Part shown: piece after piece, positions 8,652-18,363 of the stretch
How positions within the stretch are numbered: the stretch's first letter is position 1
Layout: the number at the start of each line of letters is the position of its first letter
Source: Caldithrix sp964532875
GTDB lineage: Bacteria; Calditrichota; Calditrichia; Calditrichales; Calditrichaceae
Assembly (NCBI GenBank): GCA_964532875.1
Contig: CAZHIZ010000023.1
Coordinates: 1 to 33,690, forward strand
Direction: 5' to 3'
Length of the DNA: 33,690 bases
Position numbers and translations under genes: made by a program
The notes under the pieces: generated by a model
Database searches by the model: none
What the model was told of the DNA's origin: nothing
Seen by the model: the letters and a program-made list of their open reading frames with translations, nothing else

Positions 8652-8680
8652 ATTACAGAGTAAAATAAGAAGAAAATCAA
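8652..8680 (-). promoter_or_regulatory. candidate promoter for the lipoprotein gene
   Basis: On the minus strand, TTGATT (8680-8675), a 17-base spacer and TGTAAT (8657-8652), about 70 bp upstream of the ATG at 8583. The -10 is imperfect. Confidence 0.45.
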
Positions 8681-8693
8681 ATATTAGCAATAA

Positions 8694-8727
8694 AAAAGCG
8701 GAGCCGTAAAAAACAACCCCGCTTTTA
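8694..8727 (-). terminator. intrinsic terminator of groL
   Basis: On the minus strand, AAAAGCGGGG and CTCCGCTTTT (one mismatch) form the stem, followed by TTTTTT. It lies 16 bp after the groL stop. Confidence 0.8.
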
Positions 8728-8742
8728 AATAATCGTTTAAGA

Positions 8743-10368
<1,626 letters not shown>

Positions 10369-10505
10369 CTACTTTTCCTCCATTTTTTTACAGGTTGAAA
10401 TATTTCGTTACGTTTTTTCAAATATTCTTAGATATTCTTCTTACTTTAAAAGTTACATATTTTTTAAGGCCATAAAATTATTTCTTAAAAATCAGTAATT
10501 TACTT

Positions 10506-10532
10506 TTAGCACTCTTGACTTTGGAGTGCTAA
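10506..10532 (-). promoter_or_regulatory. CIRCE operator (HrcA binding site) of groL
   Basis: TTAGCACTC, nine bases, then GAGTGCTAA: a perfect match to the CIRCE inverted repeat bound by the heat-shock repressor HrcA. It overlaps the -10 and start region of the groL promoter, the expected place for repression. It is 137 bp from the start codon, so the transcript has a long leader. Confidence 0.96.
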
Positions 10533-10559
10533 TTTATCACGGGGAACATCCATTTGCAA
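10531..10559 (-). promoter_or_regulatory. sigma70-type promoter of groL
   Basis: Minus strand: TTGCAA (10559-10554), a 17-base spacer and TAAATT (10536-10531), running directly into CIRCE. Confidence 0.7.
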
Positions 10560-10892
10560 GTTTTCGTAACAAAACAGATTTAAAACGAGACAAATCGGAT
10601 GGCATGAGTTTAAAAATACGAAAAAACTTTAGGCCTGAGCGCCATTACCGCCGGCAAGAAAAGGGAGACGCCACCGTTCGGGAATAAAAACATCGGGTGC
10701 ATCGTTGTTAAAACGGAACATGTGAACAGGGAATGTTTGTTAACTATTTTATTAAAAATCAGCACTTTCCTTTTTTGATCTCAAATAGATACGCGACGAA
10801 AAGAACAGGAAATAAAAAATTAGATTCTTTACGAAAAATTTTGTACATTTGCAGCCAACTTTTTATTGAAAAGCCCGTTAGTTAGGTTAAGT
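10560..10892. other. intergenic region between divergent groL and the patatin gene
   Basis: No gene seen. It is AT-rich in the right half. TACATTTG at about 10846-10853 matches the TAnnTTTG -7 element used by Bacteroidetes-type sigma factors and could drive the patatin gene, but a matching -33 TTTG is not clear. Confidence 0.4.
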
Positions 10893-11810
10893 ATGAAACG
10901 AACCAAAATTGGGTTGGTTTTGGGCGGTGGCGGTGCCCGTGGTCTTGCACATATCGGAGTCATTAAGCGATTGACGGAACTTGGGTTGTCGATTGATGTT
11001 ATTACTGGCGCCAGTATGGGGGCTATTATCGGTGCGGCTTATGCCCAAACACGGGATATTGGCTTCATCGAGTCTCGTTTTCGCACGTTCATGACCGGGA
11101 AAGAATACCAATCCATTAAAGGGCGGGCATTGGATTTAAAAGAAGAAAAGGCCGATAGTTTTCTTCATTTTATCAGCAAAACCGTTAAGCGTCGAATTGT
11201 CATCAATCTTGCCGCTAATCGAATGAGTTTGGTTCCCGATAAATTTTTAAATAACACGTTAGCACAGCTTCTTGCAGATGAACCGATCGAATCATTAAAA
11301 ATTCCTTTCGCCTGTACGGCCCTGGATCTGGTTTCGGGTAGAGAAACGGTTTTTCGACGGGGGAGTGTACTCACAGCCGTTCAGGCCAGTGCGGCCATTC
11401 CGGGGTTTTTGCCGCCTGTTAGCGATGACGGAAAACGTTTGGTGGATGGTGCGGTGATCAATAATTTTCCTATCGAAGCGGCCAAATCGTTAGGAGCCGA
11501 TTTCACGATTGCCTGCGATGTTTCGCCGGAACTGGAACCCGATCCTCCTTTGAACAATGTGATCGATATCTTTATTCGCGCCCATCATGCCGCAGTAAAT
11601 CGCTTAAAAGATTTGCTGGTACAGAAGGCGGATGTTTTGTTAAAACCCAACATCGGCTCGATTAATTGGATGGATTTTGAGCAAATCGATACCTTGATTA
11701 AACAGGGCGAAGCCGTTGTCGATGAAAATAAAGCGCTTATTATGGAAAAGCTGGCCGCAAAGCAGGGATTTTGGCAGCGTCTTAAAAGCCATTTGTTAAG
11801 CACGAATTGA
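10893..11810 (+). CDS. patatin-like phospholipase (RssA/NTE family)
   Basis: 305 residues from the ATG at 10893; the frame extends 27 bp upstream to a TTG, but the ATG is preceded by AGGTTAAGT. Patatin features are complete: oxyanion-hole GGGGARGLAHIGV (11-23), nucleophile GASMG (39-43), and the catalytic Asp in LVDGAVINNFP (D185). This makes a Ser-Asp dyad acyl hydrolase acting on membrane lipids. No signal peptide is seen, so it is cytosolic or peripheral. Single-domain bacterial patatins of about 300 residues are common; the physiological substrate is unknown. Confidence 0.92.
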   Translation: MKRTKIGLVLGGGGARGLAHIGVIKRLTELGLSIDVITGASMGAIIGAAYAQTRDIGFIESRFRTFMTGKEYQSIKGRALDLKEEKADSFLHFISKTVKRRIVINLAANRMSLVPDKFLNNTLAQLLADEPIESLKIPFACTALDLVSGRETVFRRGSVLTAVQASAAIPGFLPPVSDDGKRLVDGAVINNFPIEAAKSLGADFTIACDVSPELEPDPPLNNVIDIFIRAHHAAVNRLKDLLVQKADVLLKPNIGSINWMDFEQIDTLIKQGEAVVDENKALIMEKLAAKQGFWQRLKSHLLSTN

Positions 11811-11861
11811 GAAATCGAATGAGATATTCAAAAACATTGGAAGTTTTGTGAAAAAGGAGCT

Positions 11862-11987
11862 ATGGCCAAGCGAAAGTTTTTTGTCCCAAATAAAAATTTA
11901 ACAAATCCAATATATGATGCAGGGAACAAAAGGCCGAATGATGATTCATGTAAAAAAGTGGGCCAGAACATTAGGTCTTCAATTTAA
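11862..11987 (+). CDS. possible 41-residue basic peptide ORF
   Basis: ATG at 11862 stands 5 bases after a strong AAAAAGGAG. The frame reads MAKRKFFVPNKNLTNPIYDA and continues to a TAA at 11987. It overlaps the start of the coiled-coil gene (11938) in a different frame. The Shine-Dalgarno is better than that of the longer gene, so it could be a leader peptide coupling translation or a real small protein. No homology is recognised. Confidence 0.3.
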   Translation: MAKRKFFVPNKNLTNPIYDAGNKRPNDDSCKKVGQNIRSSI

Positions 11988-12246
11988 AAAAGCAAATAAG
12001 AAATCGGCCGAGCTGACCCAGATCAGCAAAACCAAAGTAGAGATGCTAACCGTTAGGCGTGAGATCGAAGAAAAATTATTGGAGCTGGGAGCAAAAACTT
12101 ACGAAAAATTAAAAGATGGGCAGGATACGCATCTGTTAAAAGTTTTACCGATTCGGCATTTGGTGGAGCAGTTGAAAGAGCTGGAAGACGAATTGGGAAA
12201 ATACAAGCGACGTCTGGAACAAATCACGGAAGAAAATATTAAATAA
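11938..12246 (+). CDS. small coiled-coil protein, unknown function
   Basis: 102 residues from the ATG at 11938 (AAAAGG just upstream). An alternative ATG at 11914 would add 8 residues. It is highly charged and helical with heptad-like spacing: VEMLTVRREIEEKLLELGAKTYEKL, then HLVEQLKELEDELGKYKRRLEQITEENIK. No signal peptide or membrane segment. It precedes the sigma factor gene by about 93 bp. I do not recognise a named family. Confidence 0.75.
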   Translation: MMIHVKKWARTLGLQFKKANKKSAELTQISKTKVEMLTVRREIEEKLLELGAKTYEKLKDGQDTHLLKVLPIRHLVEQLKELEDELGKYKRRLEQITEENIK

Positions 12247-12339
12247 AAAAGGAATGAAATTTTAATCGGTTTAATTCCAAATTGGAAAAATACAAGTAAC
12301 ATAACAAAGCATTAACCTAAAAAAAGCGGGGTAGGTTAA

Positions 12340-13185
12340 GTGAGCGATTTTTTTATCAGTAAAAATCAATCTCTGGAAAATTATTTACGGGAAATCGGCG
12401 AGGTTCCCTTATTAACGCCGGATGAAGAAATTGAATTGGCCAAACGCATCAAGCAAAACGATCAAAAAGCGCTAAAAAAATTGGTGAGCGCCAATTTGCG
12501 TTTTGTGGTCAGCGTGGCCAAGTCGTACCAGAACTACGGATTGTCTCTTGAAGATTTAATCAATGAGGGAAATCTCGGTTTGATGAAGGCGGCCTACCGT
12601 TTTGACGAAACGCGCGGCTTTAAATTTATCTCGTATGCCGTGTGGTGGATCAAACAGTCCATTTTGCAGGCCATTGCCGAGCAATCGCGTCTGGTGCGTT
12701 TACCGCTGAACCGTGTGGGTACGTTAACCAAGATCGGTAAAGTGTACAGCCAACTGGAACAGGAATACGAACGGGAACCGACTCCGGAAGAGATCGCCAA
12801 TGTGCTGGAAGTGGATTCGGGCGATATTACCGATACCATTAAAATGGCCACGCGTTCGGTATCCATGGATTCGCCTTTGCAAAAGAACAGTGACAGCCGT
12901 TTGATCGATATCATTCAAAATCAGCAGGATCCGGAACCGGATTCCGAGGTTATGGGCGAATCGTTAAAAGAGGAGGTAAATCACATTCTGTCCACACTTA
13001 CGGCTCGTGAGGCCAAAATTCTGAAGCTCTATTTCGGTTTGGACGGCGAAAAACCGCATACTCTGGAAGAGATCGGAGTGAAGTTTAAATTAACACGCGA
13101 ACGGGTGCGGCAAATTAAAGAAAAGGCTCTGCGCCGCTTAAGGCACAGTTCACGGAGTAAAGTTTTGCGCTACTATCTCGGATAA
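12340..13185 (+). CDS. rpoD: primary-type sigma-70 factor lacking region 1.1
   Basis: 281 residues. Region 1.2 is SLENYLREIGEVPLLTPDEEIELAKRI. Region 2 spans about 48-118 with ANLRFVVSVAKSYQNYG, LSLEDLINEGNLGLMKAAYRFD and FISYAVWWIKQSI, the last holding the promoter -10 recognition helix. Region 3 begins LVRLPLNRV, and region 4 ends with TLEEIGVKFKLTRERVRQIKEKALRRLR for -35 recognition. Region 1.1 and the non-conserved insert are absent, as in the short primary sigma factors of Bacteroidetes/Chlorobi. The start is GTG at 12340 after GGGGTAGGTTAA. A second sigma factor in the genome cannot be excluded, so the symbol is tentative. Confidence 0.9.
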   Translation: MSDFFISKNQSLENYLREIGEVPLLTPDEEIELAKRIKQNDQKALKKLVSANLRFVVSVAKSYQNYGLSLEDLINEGNLGLMKAAYRFDETRGFKFISYAVWWIKQSILQAIAEQSRLVRLPLNRVGTLTKIGKVYSQLEQEYEREPTPEEIANVLEVDSGDITDTIKMATRSVSMDSPLQKNSDSRLIDIIQNQQDPEPDSEVMGESLKEEVNHILSTLTAREAKILKLYFGLDGEKPHTLEEIGVKFKLTRERVRQIKEKALRRLRHSSRSKVLRYYLG

Positions 13186-13224
13186 ACCTTTAAAATCTTG
13201 AGTGAAAAAATAGATTTTATTTTG

Positions 13225-13253
13225 AACTCTGCTTGATAGCAGAGTTTTTTTTT
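13225..13253 (+). terminator. intrinsic terminator after the sigma factor gene
   Basis: AACTCTGC, TTGATA loop, GCAGAGTT, then a run of T. It lies 40 bp past the stop codon. Confidence 0.92.
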
Positions 13254-13326
13254 GTTATATTTTGATTTGAATCACGGATGGCAGATGTATGGGGGCTTTT
13301 AATCATAAACGTTCAGGGGCTTGGGT

Positions 13327-14016
13327 ATGGTGAAAGATGAGTCTCGCCTTATTTTTATTTCCAGAGATCATCGAAAAATTAAAGAAGTAAAAATTTCACG
13401 TTGGAAACTTATTTCCTCCTTCTCTTTAATTTTTATTGTATTTCTTGTTGTGGGAAAATTTGGCCTGGATATGATTGTGGATTCCAGCCTTAATTCCGAA
13501 ATGAAACGCTTGCTACGCACAAATATGATGTTGCAAGATCGTTTACAGGAAATGAGCCATAAAATTAAACTGCTTAACCATCAAATCGCTAAAATCGGTA
13601 CGCAAGATGATCAGTTGCGTACGGTTCTCGGCCTGCCCAAATTGAATAGCGATATTCGTCAGGTGGGTATNNNNNNNNNNNNNNNNNNNNNNNNNNNNNN
13701 NNNNNNNNNNNNNNNNNNNNNNNNNNNNNNNNNNNNNNNNNNNNNNNNNNNNNNNNNNNNNNNNNNNNNNAAAATGATTATTTTAAATCATAAATACGGT
13801 TTCGAGACGCGTTACGGCCATCTCAGCAAAATCGTCGTGCGTCGCGGACAGTTTGTGAAACGCGGTGAAAAAATCGGTGAGGTCGGGAATACCGGTTTAA
13901 GTACGGCACCGCATTTGCATTACGAGGTTTTATTCCACGGAAAACATTTAAACCCCGCCCACTTTTTCTTTGATGATCAGATTCTCAATCAGCAGGTTGT
14001 GGCCAAGGTTAACTGA
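13327..14016 (+). CDS. membrane-anchored M23 family peptidase, middle lost in gap
   Basis: ATG at 13327 (MVKDESRLIFISRD); a TTG 6 bp earlier is in frame but less likely. The N-terminus is a short basic cytoplasmic stretch, one membrane helix (about 24-46), then a coiled coil (SSLNSEMKRLLRTNMMLQD through HQIAKIGTQDDQLRTVLGLP). After gap 2 the C-terminal half of an M23 (LytM) domain is visible: NHKYGFETRYGHLSKI, GEKIGEVGNTGLST, and zinc ligand motif HLHYEV. The first zinc motif (HxxxD) must be in the gap. This layout matches periplasmic endopeptidases or activators that act on peptidoglycan. Both halves are in the same direction and belong to the usual TM-coiled-coil-M23 architecture, so one gene is the likely reading. 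Confidence 0.82.
   Translation: MVKDESRLIFISRDHRKIKEVKISRWKLISSFSLIFIVFLVVGKFGLDMIVDSSLNSEMKRLLRTNMMLQDRLQEMSHKIKLLNHQIAKIGTQDDQLRTVLGLPKLNSDIRQVGXXXXXXXXXXXXXXXXXXXXXXXXXXXXXXXXXXKMIILNHKYGFETRYGHLSKIVVRRGQFVKRGEKIGEVGNTGLSTAPHLHYEVLFHGKHLNPAHFFFDDQILNQQVVAKVN
13671..13770. other. assembly gap 2 (100 N) inside the M23 gene
   Basis: Exactly 100 N. The M23 fold needs roughly 60-70 residues before the visible NHKYG strand, plus a linker after DIRQVG. Thirty-three residues cannot hold them, so the real gap is longer. Confidence 0.88.
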
Positions 14017-15049
14017 AAAACCGTCTCAGCCCCGGACGGTTTTCAACAGCACAAGGCAAAAAGTTTTAATAATTCTGGCCTTTGCTTTTATTTTTAGCAA
14101 TCTTTTAAAAGCCCAGTCATCTGATTCCGTCGTAACTCTGCTTTTTACCGGCGATGTTACTTTAGCCAATCATTTTCAATCATACGTTGGAAAAAATTAT
14201 TCCTATCCCTTTGCCCGTGCTCCCTGGCTAAGAACGGCCGATGTTGCCGTGATTAATTTGGAAGGTCCCTTAACAACCGCCACCGAGGCCGTTTCGAAGC
14301 CGTACGTATTTAAAGCCCTACCCGACTATGCCCGTATGCTCAAGGCAGGGGGTATCGATTTGGCCGATCTGGCCAATAACCACATTTTCGATTACGGTGT
14401 TCCGGGCTTGGTCCAGACCATGGAAGCCTTGCAAAAAGCGGGCATCCGCTATGTGGGGGCCGGGCGGAATAGTAATGAAGCGCATCGGCCGGTTATTTTT
14501 ACCGTTAAAGGATTAAAAATCGGTTTTCTGGCCTATTACGGGGTGAAGGCTCATGAAGAATCGCATCCGGCAACGGATTCCACGGCGGGAACCGCCTTGC
14601 GTCGTTTGAAACGGATTCGGCGCGATGTGCAAGCATTACGGCCTAAGGTTGATTTTTTAACCGTACTTTTACATTGGGGATTCGAAAAAGAACATGAGCC
14701 GCGTTCGTTCCAAATCCGTTTTGCCCATCGGGTCATTTCTTACGGAGTCGATTTGATTGTGGGGCATCATCCCCACGTGTTGCAAGGTGTTGAAAAATAC
14801 AAACAGGGATTGGTGGTTTATTCGTTGGGCAATTTTATTTTCGGCGGAAATCATCGGGTGCACTATCAAACGGCCGTGTTAAAAGTAACCATTCCCACCC
14901 GAAAGCCCAAGGATTGGTCTATTCGGTTTTTACCGCTTCAGGTGGATTACTGGCAGCCGCATTTATTACGCAATGCGTTGGCCGACAGTGTTTTAAGTCA
15001 TATTGCTGAATATTCCAAAATTTTCGAGAAAACCGTTCCTATCCGTTAA
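13973..15049 (+). CDS. CapA-like metallophosphatase, exported
   Basis: About 358 residues from the ATG at 13973, which overlaps the M23 gene by 44 bp. No other ATG/GTG start exists before the signal sequence KVLIILAFAFIFSNLLKAQ. The PGA_cap (PF09587) pattern is clear: LLFTGDVTLANHF at the mature N-terminus, VINLEGPL, LADLANNHIFDYG, VDFLTVLLHWGFEKE, VDLIVGHHPHVLQG and YSLGNFIF. These are the metal-binding and active-site blocks of the calcineurin-like family. Relatives are tied to poly-gamma-glutamate or capsule assembly, but many are of unknown role. A hairpin (14017-14043) lies within the proposed 5' end, which leaves the start uncertain. Confidence 0.83.
   Translation: MIRFSISRLWPRLTEKPSQPRTVFNSTRQKVLIILAFAFIFSNLLKAQSSDSVVTLLFTGDVTLANHFQSYVGKNYSYPFARAPWLRTADVAVINLEGPLTTATEAVSKPYVFKALPDYARMLKAGGIDLADLANNHIFDYGVPGLVQTMEALQKAGIRYVGAGRNSNEAHRPVIFTVKGLKIGFLAYYGVKAHEESHPATDSTAGTALRRLKRIRRDVQALRPKVDFLTVLLHWGFEKEHEPRSFQIRFAHRVISYGVDLIVGHHPHVLQGVEKYKQGLVVYSLGNFIFGGNHRVHYQTAVLKVTIPTRKPKDWSIRFLPLQVDYWQPHLLRNALADSVLSHIAEYSKIFEKTVPIR
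14017..14043 (+). terminator. possible terminator hairpin after the M23 stop
   Basis: AAAACCGTC (14017-14025) pairs with GACGGTTTT (14035-14043) one base after the M23 stop codon. The T run is short, and the hairpin falls inside the 5' part of the CapA-like frame, so it may instead be an attenuator or simply chance. Confidence 0.4.
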
Positions 15050-15163
15050 TCTATTGTTCTTTTTGGAATTAGAGAGCAGAAAAGGCCAACTTGCGTTGGG
15101 GGGTGGGTTTTCAAGAAGAGCTTGTCTTGTTCATTTTAATCGTTTTGCCCTTCATAATTAAAC

Positions 15164-15192
15164 TTGAAATATGTGTGCTTAAATGTTAAAAT
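15164..15192 (+). promoter_or_regulatory. sigma70-type promoter for gatC-kdsB-pyrG
   Basis: TTGAAA (15164-15169), a 17-base spacer and TAAAAT (15187-15192), 30 bp before the GTG start of gatC. Confidence 0.65.
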
Positions 15193-15221
15193 TAACCGTT
15201 TTAAACAGGTAAGGAGAAAAC

Positions 15222-15512
15222 GTGCCCGTTACCAAAAAAGATGTTGAGTACATTGCCGGCCTGGCTAAATTGCGTTTAACGGAAAAGGAATTGCCAAAAT
15301 TAACCGAACAACTCAATAAAATTTTAGATTATGTGCAACAGCTTAATGAGGTGGACACCGAGCATGTCGAGCCGTTAGCCCATCCGTTGCAAATGAAAAA
15401 TGTGTTTCGGGATGACAAACAACAGGAATCCTTACCGGTCGAGCAGGCATTGGCCAATGCTCCCAAACGCAAAGGCCACTATTTCAGCGTGCCCAAGGTT
15501 GTTCATAAATGA
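15222..15512 (+). CDS. gatC: Asp/Glu-tRNA(Asn/Gln) amidotransferase subunit C
   Basis: 96 residues, normal GatC length. It has KKDVEYIAGLAKLRLTEKE at the N-terminus, LNKILDYVQQLNEVDTEHVEP in the middle, and the conserved C-terminal AHPLQMKNVFRDD. GatC is the small stabilising subunit of the GatCAB enzyme that converts Glu-tRNA(Gln) and Asp-tRNA(Asn) to the amidated forms. The start is GTG at 15222 after AAGGAG. gatA and gatB are not adjacent. It shares an ATGA overlap with kdsB. Confidence 0.94.
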   Translation: MPVTKKDVEYIAGLAKLRLTEKELPKLTEQLNKILDYVQQLNEVDTEHVEPLAHPLQMKNVFRDDKQQESLPVEQALANAPKRKGHYFSVPKVVHK

Positions 15513-16270
15513 AAACTCTTTGTGTTATTCCGGCCCGCTACGGTTCCTCGCGATTTCCCGGTAAACCTTTGGCTTTAATAGGCTCCAAGCCCATGATTCA
15601 ATGGGTGTATGAAAATGCCGTTCAGGCCAAATCGATCGATACGGTACTGGTTGCCACGGACGATGAGCGTATTGTGCGTGCCGTGGAAGATTTCGGTGGG
15701 CGAGCGGTGCTAACACCATCCGAATTGCCTTCGGGAACCGATCGCGTGGCGTATGTCGCCCGAGACGAGACGGCGGATGTGGTTATTAATTTACAAGGGG
15801 ACGAACCGTTTGTCCAACCGCTATTATTGGATCGTTTGGCAAGAGTTTTCGAAGAACGCGACGATGTAGAGTTGGCGACCCCGGTGGCACGCATCAACGA
15901 AATTGCTCAACTGACGGATCCCAACCTGGTACGTGTCGTGCGTGACCGGGAAGGTTGGGCTTTGTATTTTTCGCGTGCGGTTATTCCGTATTTACGCGAT
16001 GTTGCGGATATTGCCCAATGGCCGCAGCATTTCCCTTTTTACAAGCATGTGGGCATTTATGCTTATCGCAAAGCATTTTTATTGGAATTTACCCGGTGGG
16101 CTCCCGGTTTGCTGGAACAGGCTGAGCGTCTGGAACAGTTGCGGGTTTTGGAGCACGGAAAACGCATTTTTACGGTGGAAACCGACTACGAATCGTTGAG
16201 TGTGGACACACCCGATGATTTGCGCAAAGTAAATGAAATTCTAATCGAAAAAACAGTAAGGAAATCATGA
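15509..16270 (+). CDS. kdsB: CMP-KDO synthetase (3-deoxy-manno-octulosonate cytidylyltransferase)
   Basis: 253 residues. Nucleotide-binding start VIPARYGSSRFPGKPL (6-21), ELPSGTDRVA (70-79 region), VINLQGDEPFV (metal-binding Asp), FPFYKHVGIYAYRKAFL and VETDYESLSVDTPDDL near the C-terminus, all as in KdsB. It activates KDO with CTP for lipid A core assembly, so this cell makes lipopolysaccharide. It starts inside the last codons of gatC (ATGA) and overlaps pyrG the same way, so the three genes form one tight operon. The next enzyme, PyrG, makes the CTP that KdsB uses. Confidence 0.96.
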   Translation: MKTLCVIPARYGSSRFPGKPLALIGSKPMIQWVYENAVQAKSIDTVLVATDDERIVRAVEDFGGRAVLTPSELPSGTDRVAYVARDETADVVINLQGDEPFVQPLLLDRLARVFEERDDVELATPVARINEIAQLTDPNLVRVVRDREGWALYFSRAVIPYLRDVADIAQWPQHFPFYKHVGIYAYRKAFLLEFTRWAPGLLEQAERLEQLRVLEHGKRIFTVETDYESLSVDTPDDLRKVNEILIEKTVRKS

Positions 16271-17849
16271 AAAAACGTAAGTACATTTTTCTTACCGGCG
16301 GTGTTGTTTCTTCTTTGGGCAAAGGGATTGCCTGTTCTTCTCTGGGATTCCTGCTGAAATCGCGCGGGTACCAAGTAACCATTCTCAAATTAGACCCTTA
16401 CATTAATGTGGACCCGGGCACGATGAGTCCCTATCAACACGGGGAAGTGTACGTAACGGATGACGGGGCGGAAACCGATCTGGATTTGGGGCATTACGAA
16501 CGATTCCTGAATGTAAATATGACGCGGGATAATAATGCCACGGCCGGTCAAATTTATTACGAGGTGATTCAAAAGGAACGACGGGGCGACTATCTGGGAG
16601 CTACTGTACAGGTAATTCCCCACATCACCGATGCCATTAATCAAAAAATTATCAATGTGGGCGAGAAAACCGATGCGGATATCGTTATTGTCGAGATCGG
16701 AGGCACGGTTGGTGACATCGAAAGCCTGCCGTTTTTGGAAGCGATTCGCCAATTTCGGCTTAATAATGATCATGAAGACACACTGGTGATTCATTTGACT
16801 CTGGTGCCCTTTATTTCCGGTGCTAACGAATTAAAAACCAAGCCCACCCAGCATTCGGTGATGCGCTTGCGCGAGATCGGTTTGCAGCCCGATGTTTTGC
16901 TGTGCCGTAGCGATCGTCCTTTGCCGGAGCAGGTTAAAAAGAAGATCGGCCTGTTCTGTAATGTTTCGCCTGCGGAAGTCATCGATGCGCTCGATGTTTC
17001 GTTAATTTACGAGGTGCCCTTGCAATATGCACAGGTGAAGTTTGACGAGTTGGTTTTAGACAAGTTGCACCTGGACAAAAAGAAATTGGACATCGAATGG
17101 TGGCGCGATAAGATTACTCGTTACCAAAAGGTGAAACGAAATATAACCATTGCGATTTGCGGTAAGTATGTCTCCTTGCAGGATGCTTACAAAAGCATCA
17201 TCGCCGCCTTTCAGCACGCCGGGATGGAAAACGATGTTAAGGTGGAGCTTAAATGGATTAACACGGAAAATTTAGACGAGAAAAATGTGGAACAGGAATT
17301 AGCCGATGTGCAGGGGATTCTGGTGCCCGGCGGATTCGGCGAACGGGGGATCGAAGGTAAATTGTTGGCGATTAAATATGCCCGTGAGCATAAAATTCCT
17401 TTTTTCGGTATCTGCCTGGGGTTGCAATGTGCCGTTATCGAGTACGCCCGTAACGTATTGGGTAAGAAAGACGCCAATAGTACCGAATTTGATCCCAATA
17501 CATCCAATCCGGTCATTCATTTAATGGAGAAACAAAAATCCGTTAAAGGGATGGGGGGAACCATGCGGCTGGGGAGTTATCCGGCCAAGTTACGCAAGGG
17601 TACACTGGCTTATAAGGCATACGGCACACCGGAAATCGCCGAGCGTCATCGTCATCGTTACGAATTCAATAATAGTTATCGTATCGAGTTGGAAGATGCG
17701 GGCATGGTCATCAGCGCGCTTTCTCCGGACGGTGAATTGGTGGAAATGATTGAATTGCGCGATCACCCATGGTTTGTAGGCTGCCAATTTCATCCGGAAC
17801 TAAAATCCCGTGTGGCCAAGGCGCATCCCTTGTTCCGGGAATTCGTGGC
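16267..17849 (+). CDS. pyrG: CTP synthase, last residues lost in gap
   Basis: Reads 527 residues before the gap, against about 540 for the family, so only the extreme C-terminus is missing. The synthase domain starts KYIFLTGGVVSSLGKGIACSS, with DPYINVDPGTMSPYQHGEVY and GGTVGDIE. The glutaminase domain has VPGGFGERGIEGK, the nucleophile Cys383 in FFGICLGLQ, and His509/Glu511 in FHPEL. It aminates UTP to CTP using glutamine. ATG at 16267 overlaps the kdsB stop. The open frame continues past the gap into an unrelated GGDEF domain; that join is not real. Confidence 0.97.
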
Positions 17850-17949
17850 NNNNNNNNNNNNNNNNNNNNNNNNNNNNNNNNNNNNNNNNNNNNNNNNNNN
17901 NNNNNNNNNNNNNNNNNNNNNNNNNNNNNNNNNNNNNNNNNNNNNNNNN
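17850..17949. other. assembly gap 3 (100 N) between pyrG and a GGDEF gene
   Basis: Exactly 100 N. The missing sequence must contain the end of pyrG and at least the first 60 residues of a GGDEF domain, plus whatever precedes it. The true gap is therefore longer than 100 bp. Confidence 0.9.
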
Positions 17950-18285
17950 GCGGGTGACAGGGTGTTGCAGGAGCTTTCGTCTTTGATTTTGCACAATTTG
18001 CGCAAGGATCAGGATTTTGCCTTCCGCTACGGCGGAGAAGAATTTGCTTTAATTTCCACGCACATGAATGCGGAGAAGATGCACTTGTTTGTGGAACGTT
18101 TATTACAATTGACTCGGGAGATGGTGATTCATGTGGGGCAAGCCGCGATTAAAATCACCTTTAGTGCCGGCGTATCCGATACACGGCAGGTAAAATCGCC
18201 ACAGGAAGTGATGCACCAGGCAGACAAAGCTTTGTACCAGGCTAAAAATTCCGGTCGTAACCGCATCATTAACTTTGAAAAATAA
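17950..18285 (+). CDS. C-terminal part of a GGDEF diguanylate cyclase
   Basis: 111 residues remain, starting in the helix that follows the substrate-binding part of a GGDEF domain (AGDRVLQELSSLI). The signature FRYGGEEFALI (GGEEF at 18031-18045) is intact, and the domain ends normally with DKALYQAKNSGRNRII. GGEEF supports active cyclic di-GMP synthesis. No RxxD inhibitory site is visible five residues upstream. The N-terminal part, and any sensor domain, are in the gap. It pairs functionally, not physically, with the HD-GYP protein at 4360-5679. Confidence 0.9.
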   Translation, partial: AGDRVLQELSSLILHNLRKDQDFAFRYGGEEFALISTHMNAEKMHLFVERLLQLTREMVIHVGQAAIKITFSAGVSDTRQVKSPQEVMHQADKALYQAKNSGRNRIINFEK

Positions 18286-18363
18286 TCCGCTTATTACACC
18301 TCCGGTTGAATGAAAACGATTTTAAAAGTATCTTTCGTCAGTGAGTAATCAAAGGAAATGAGC

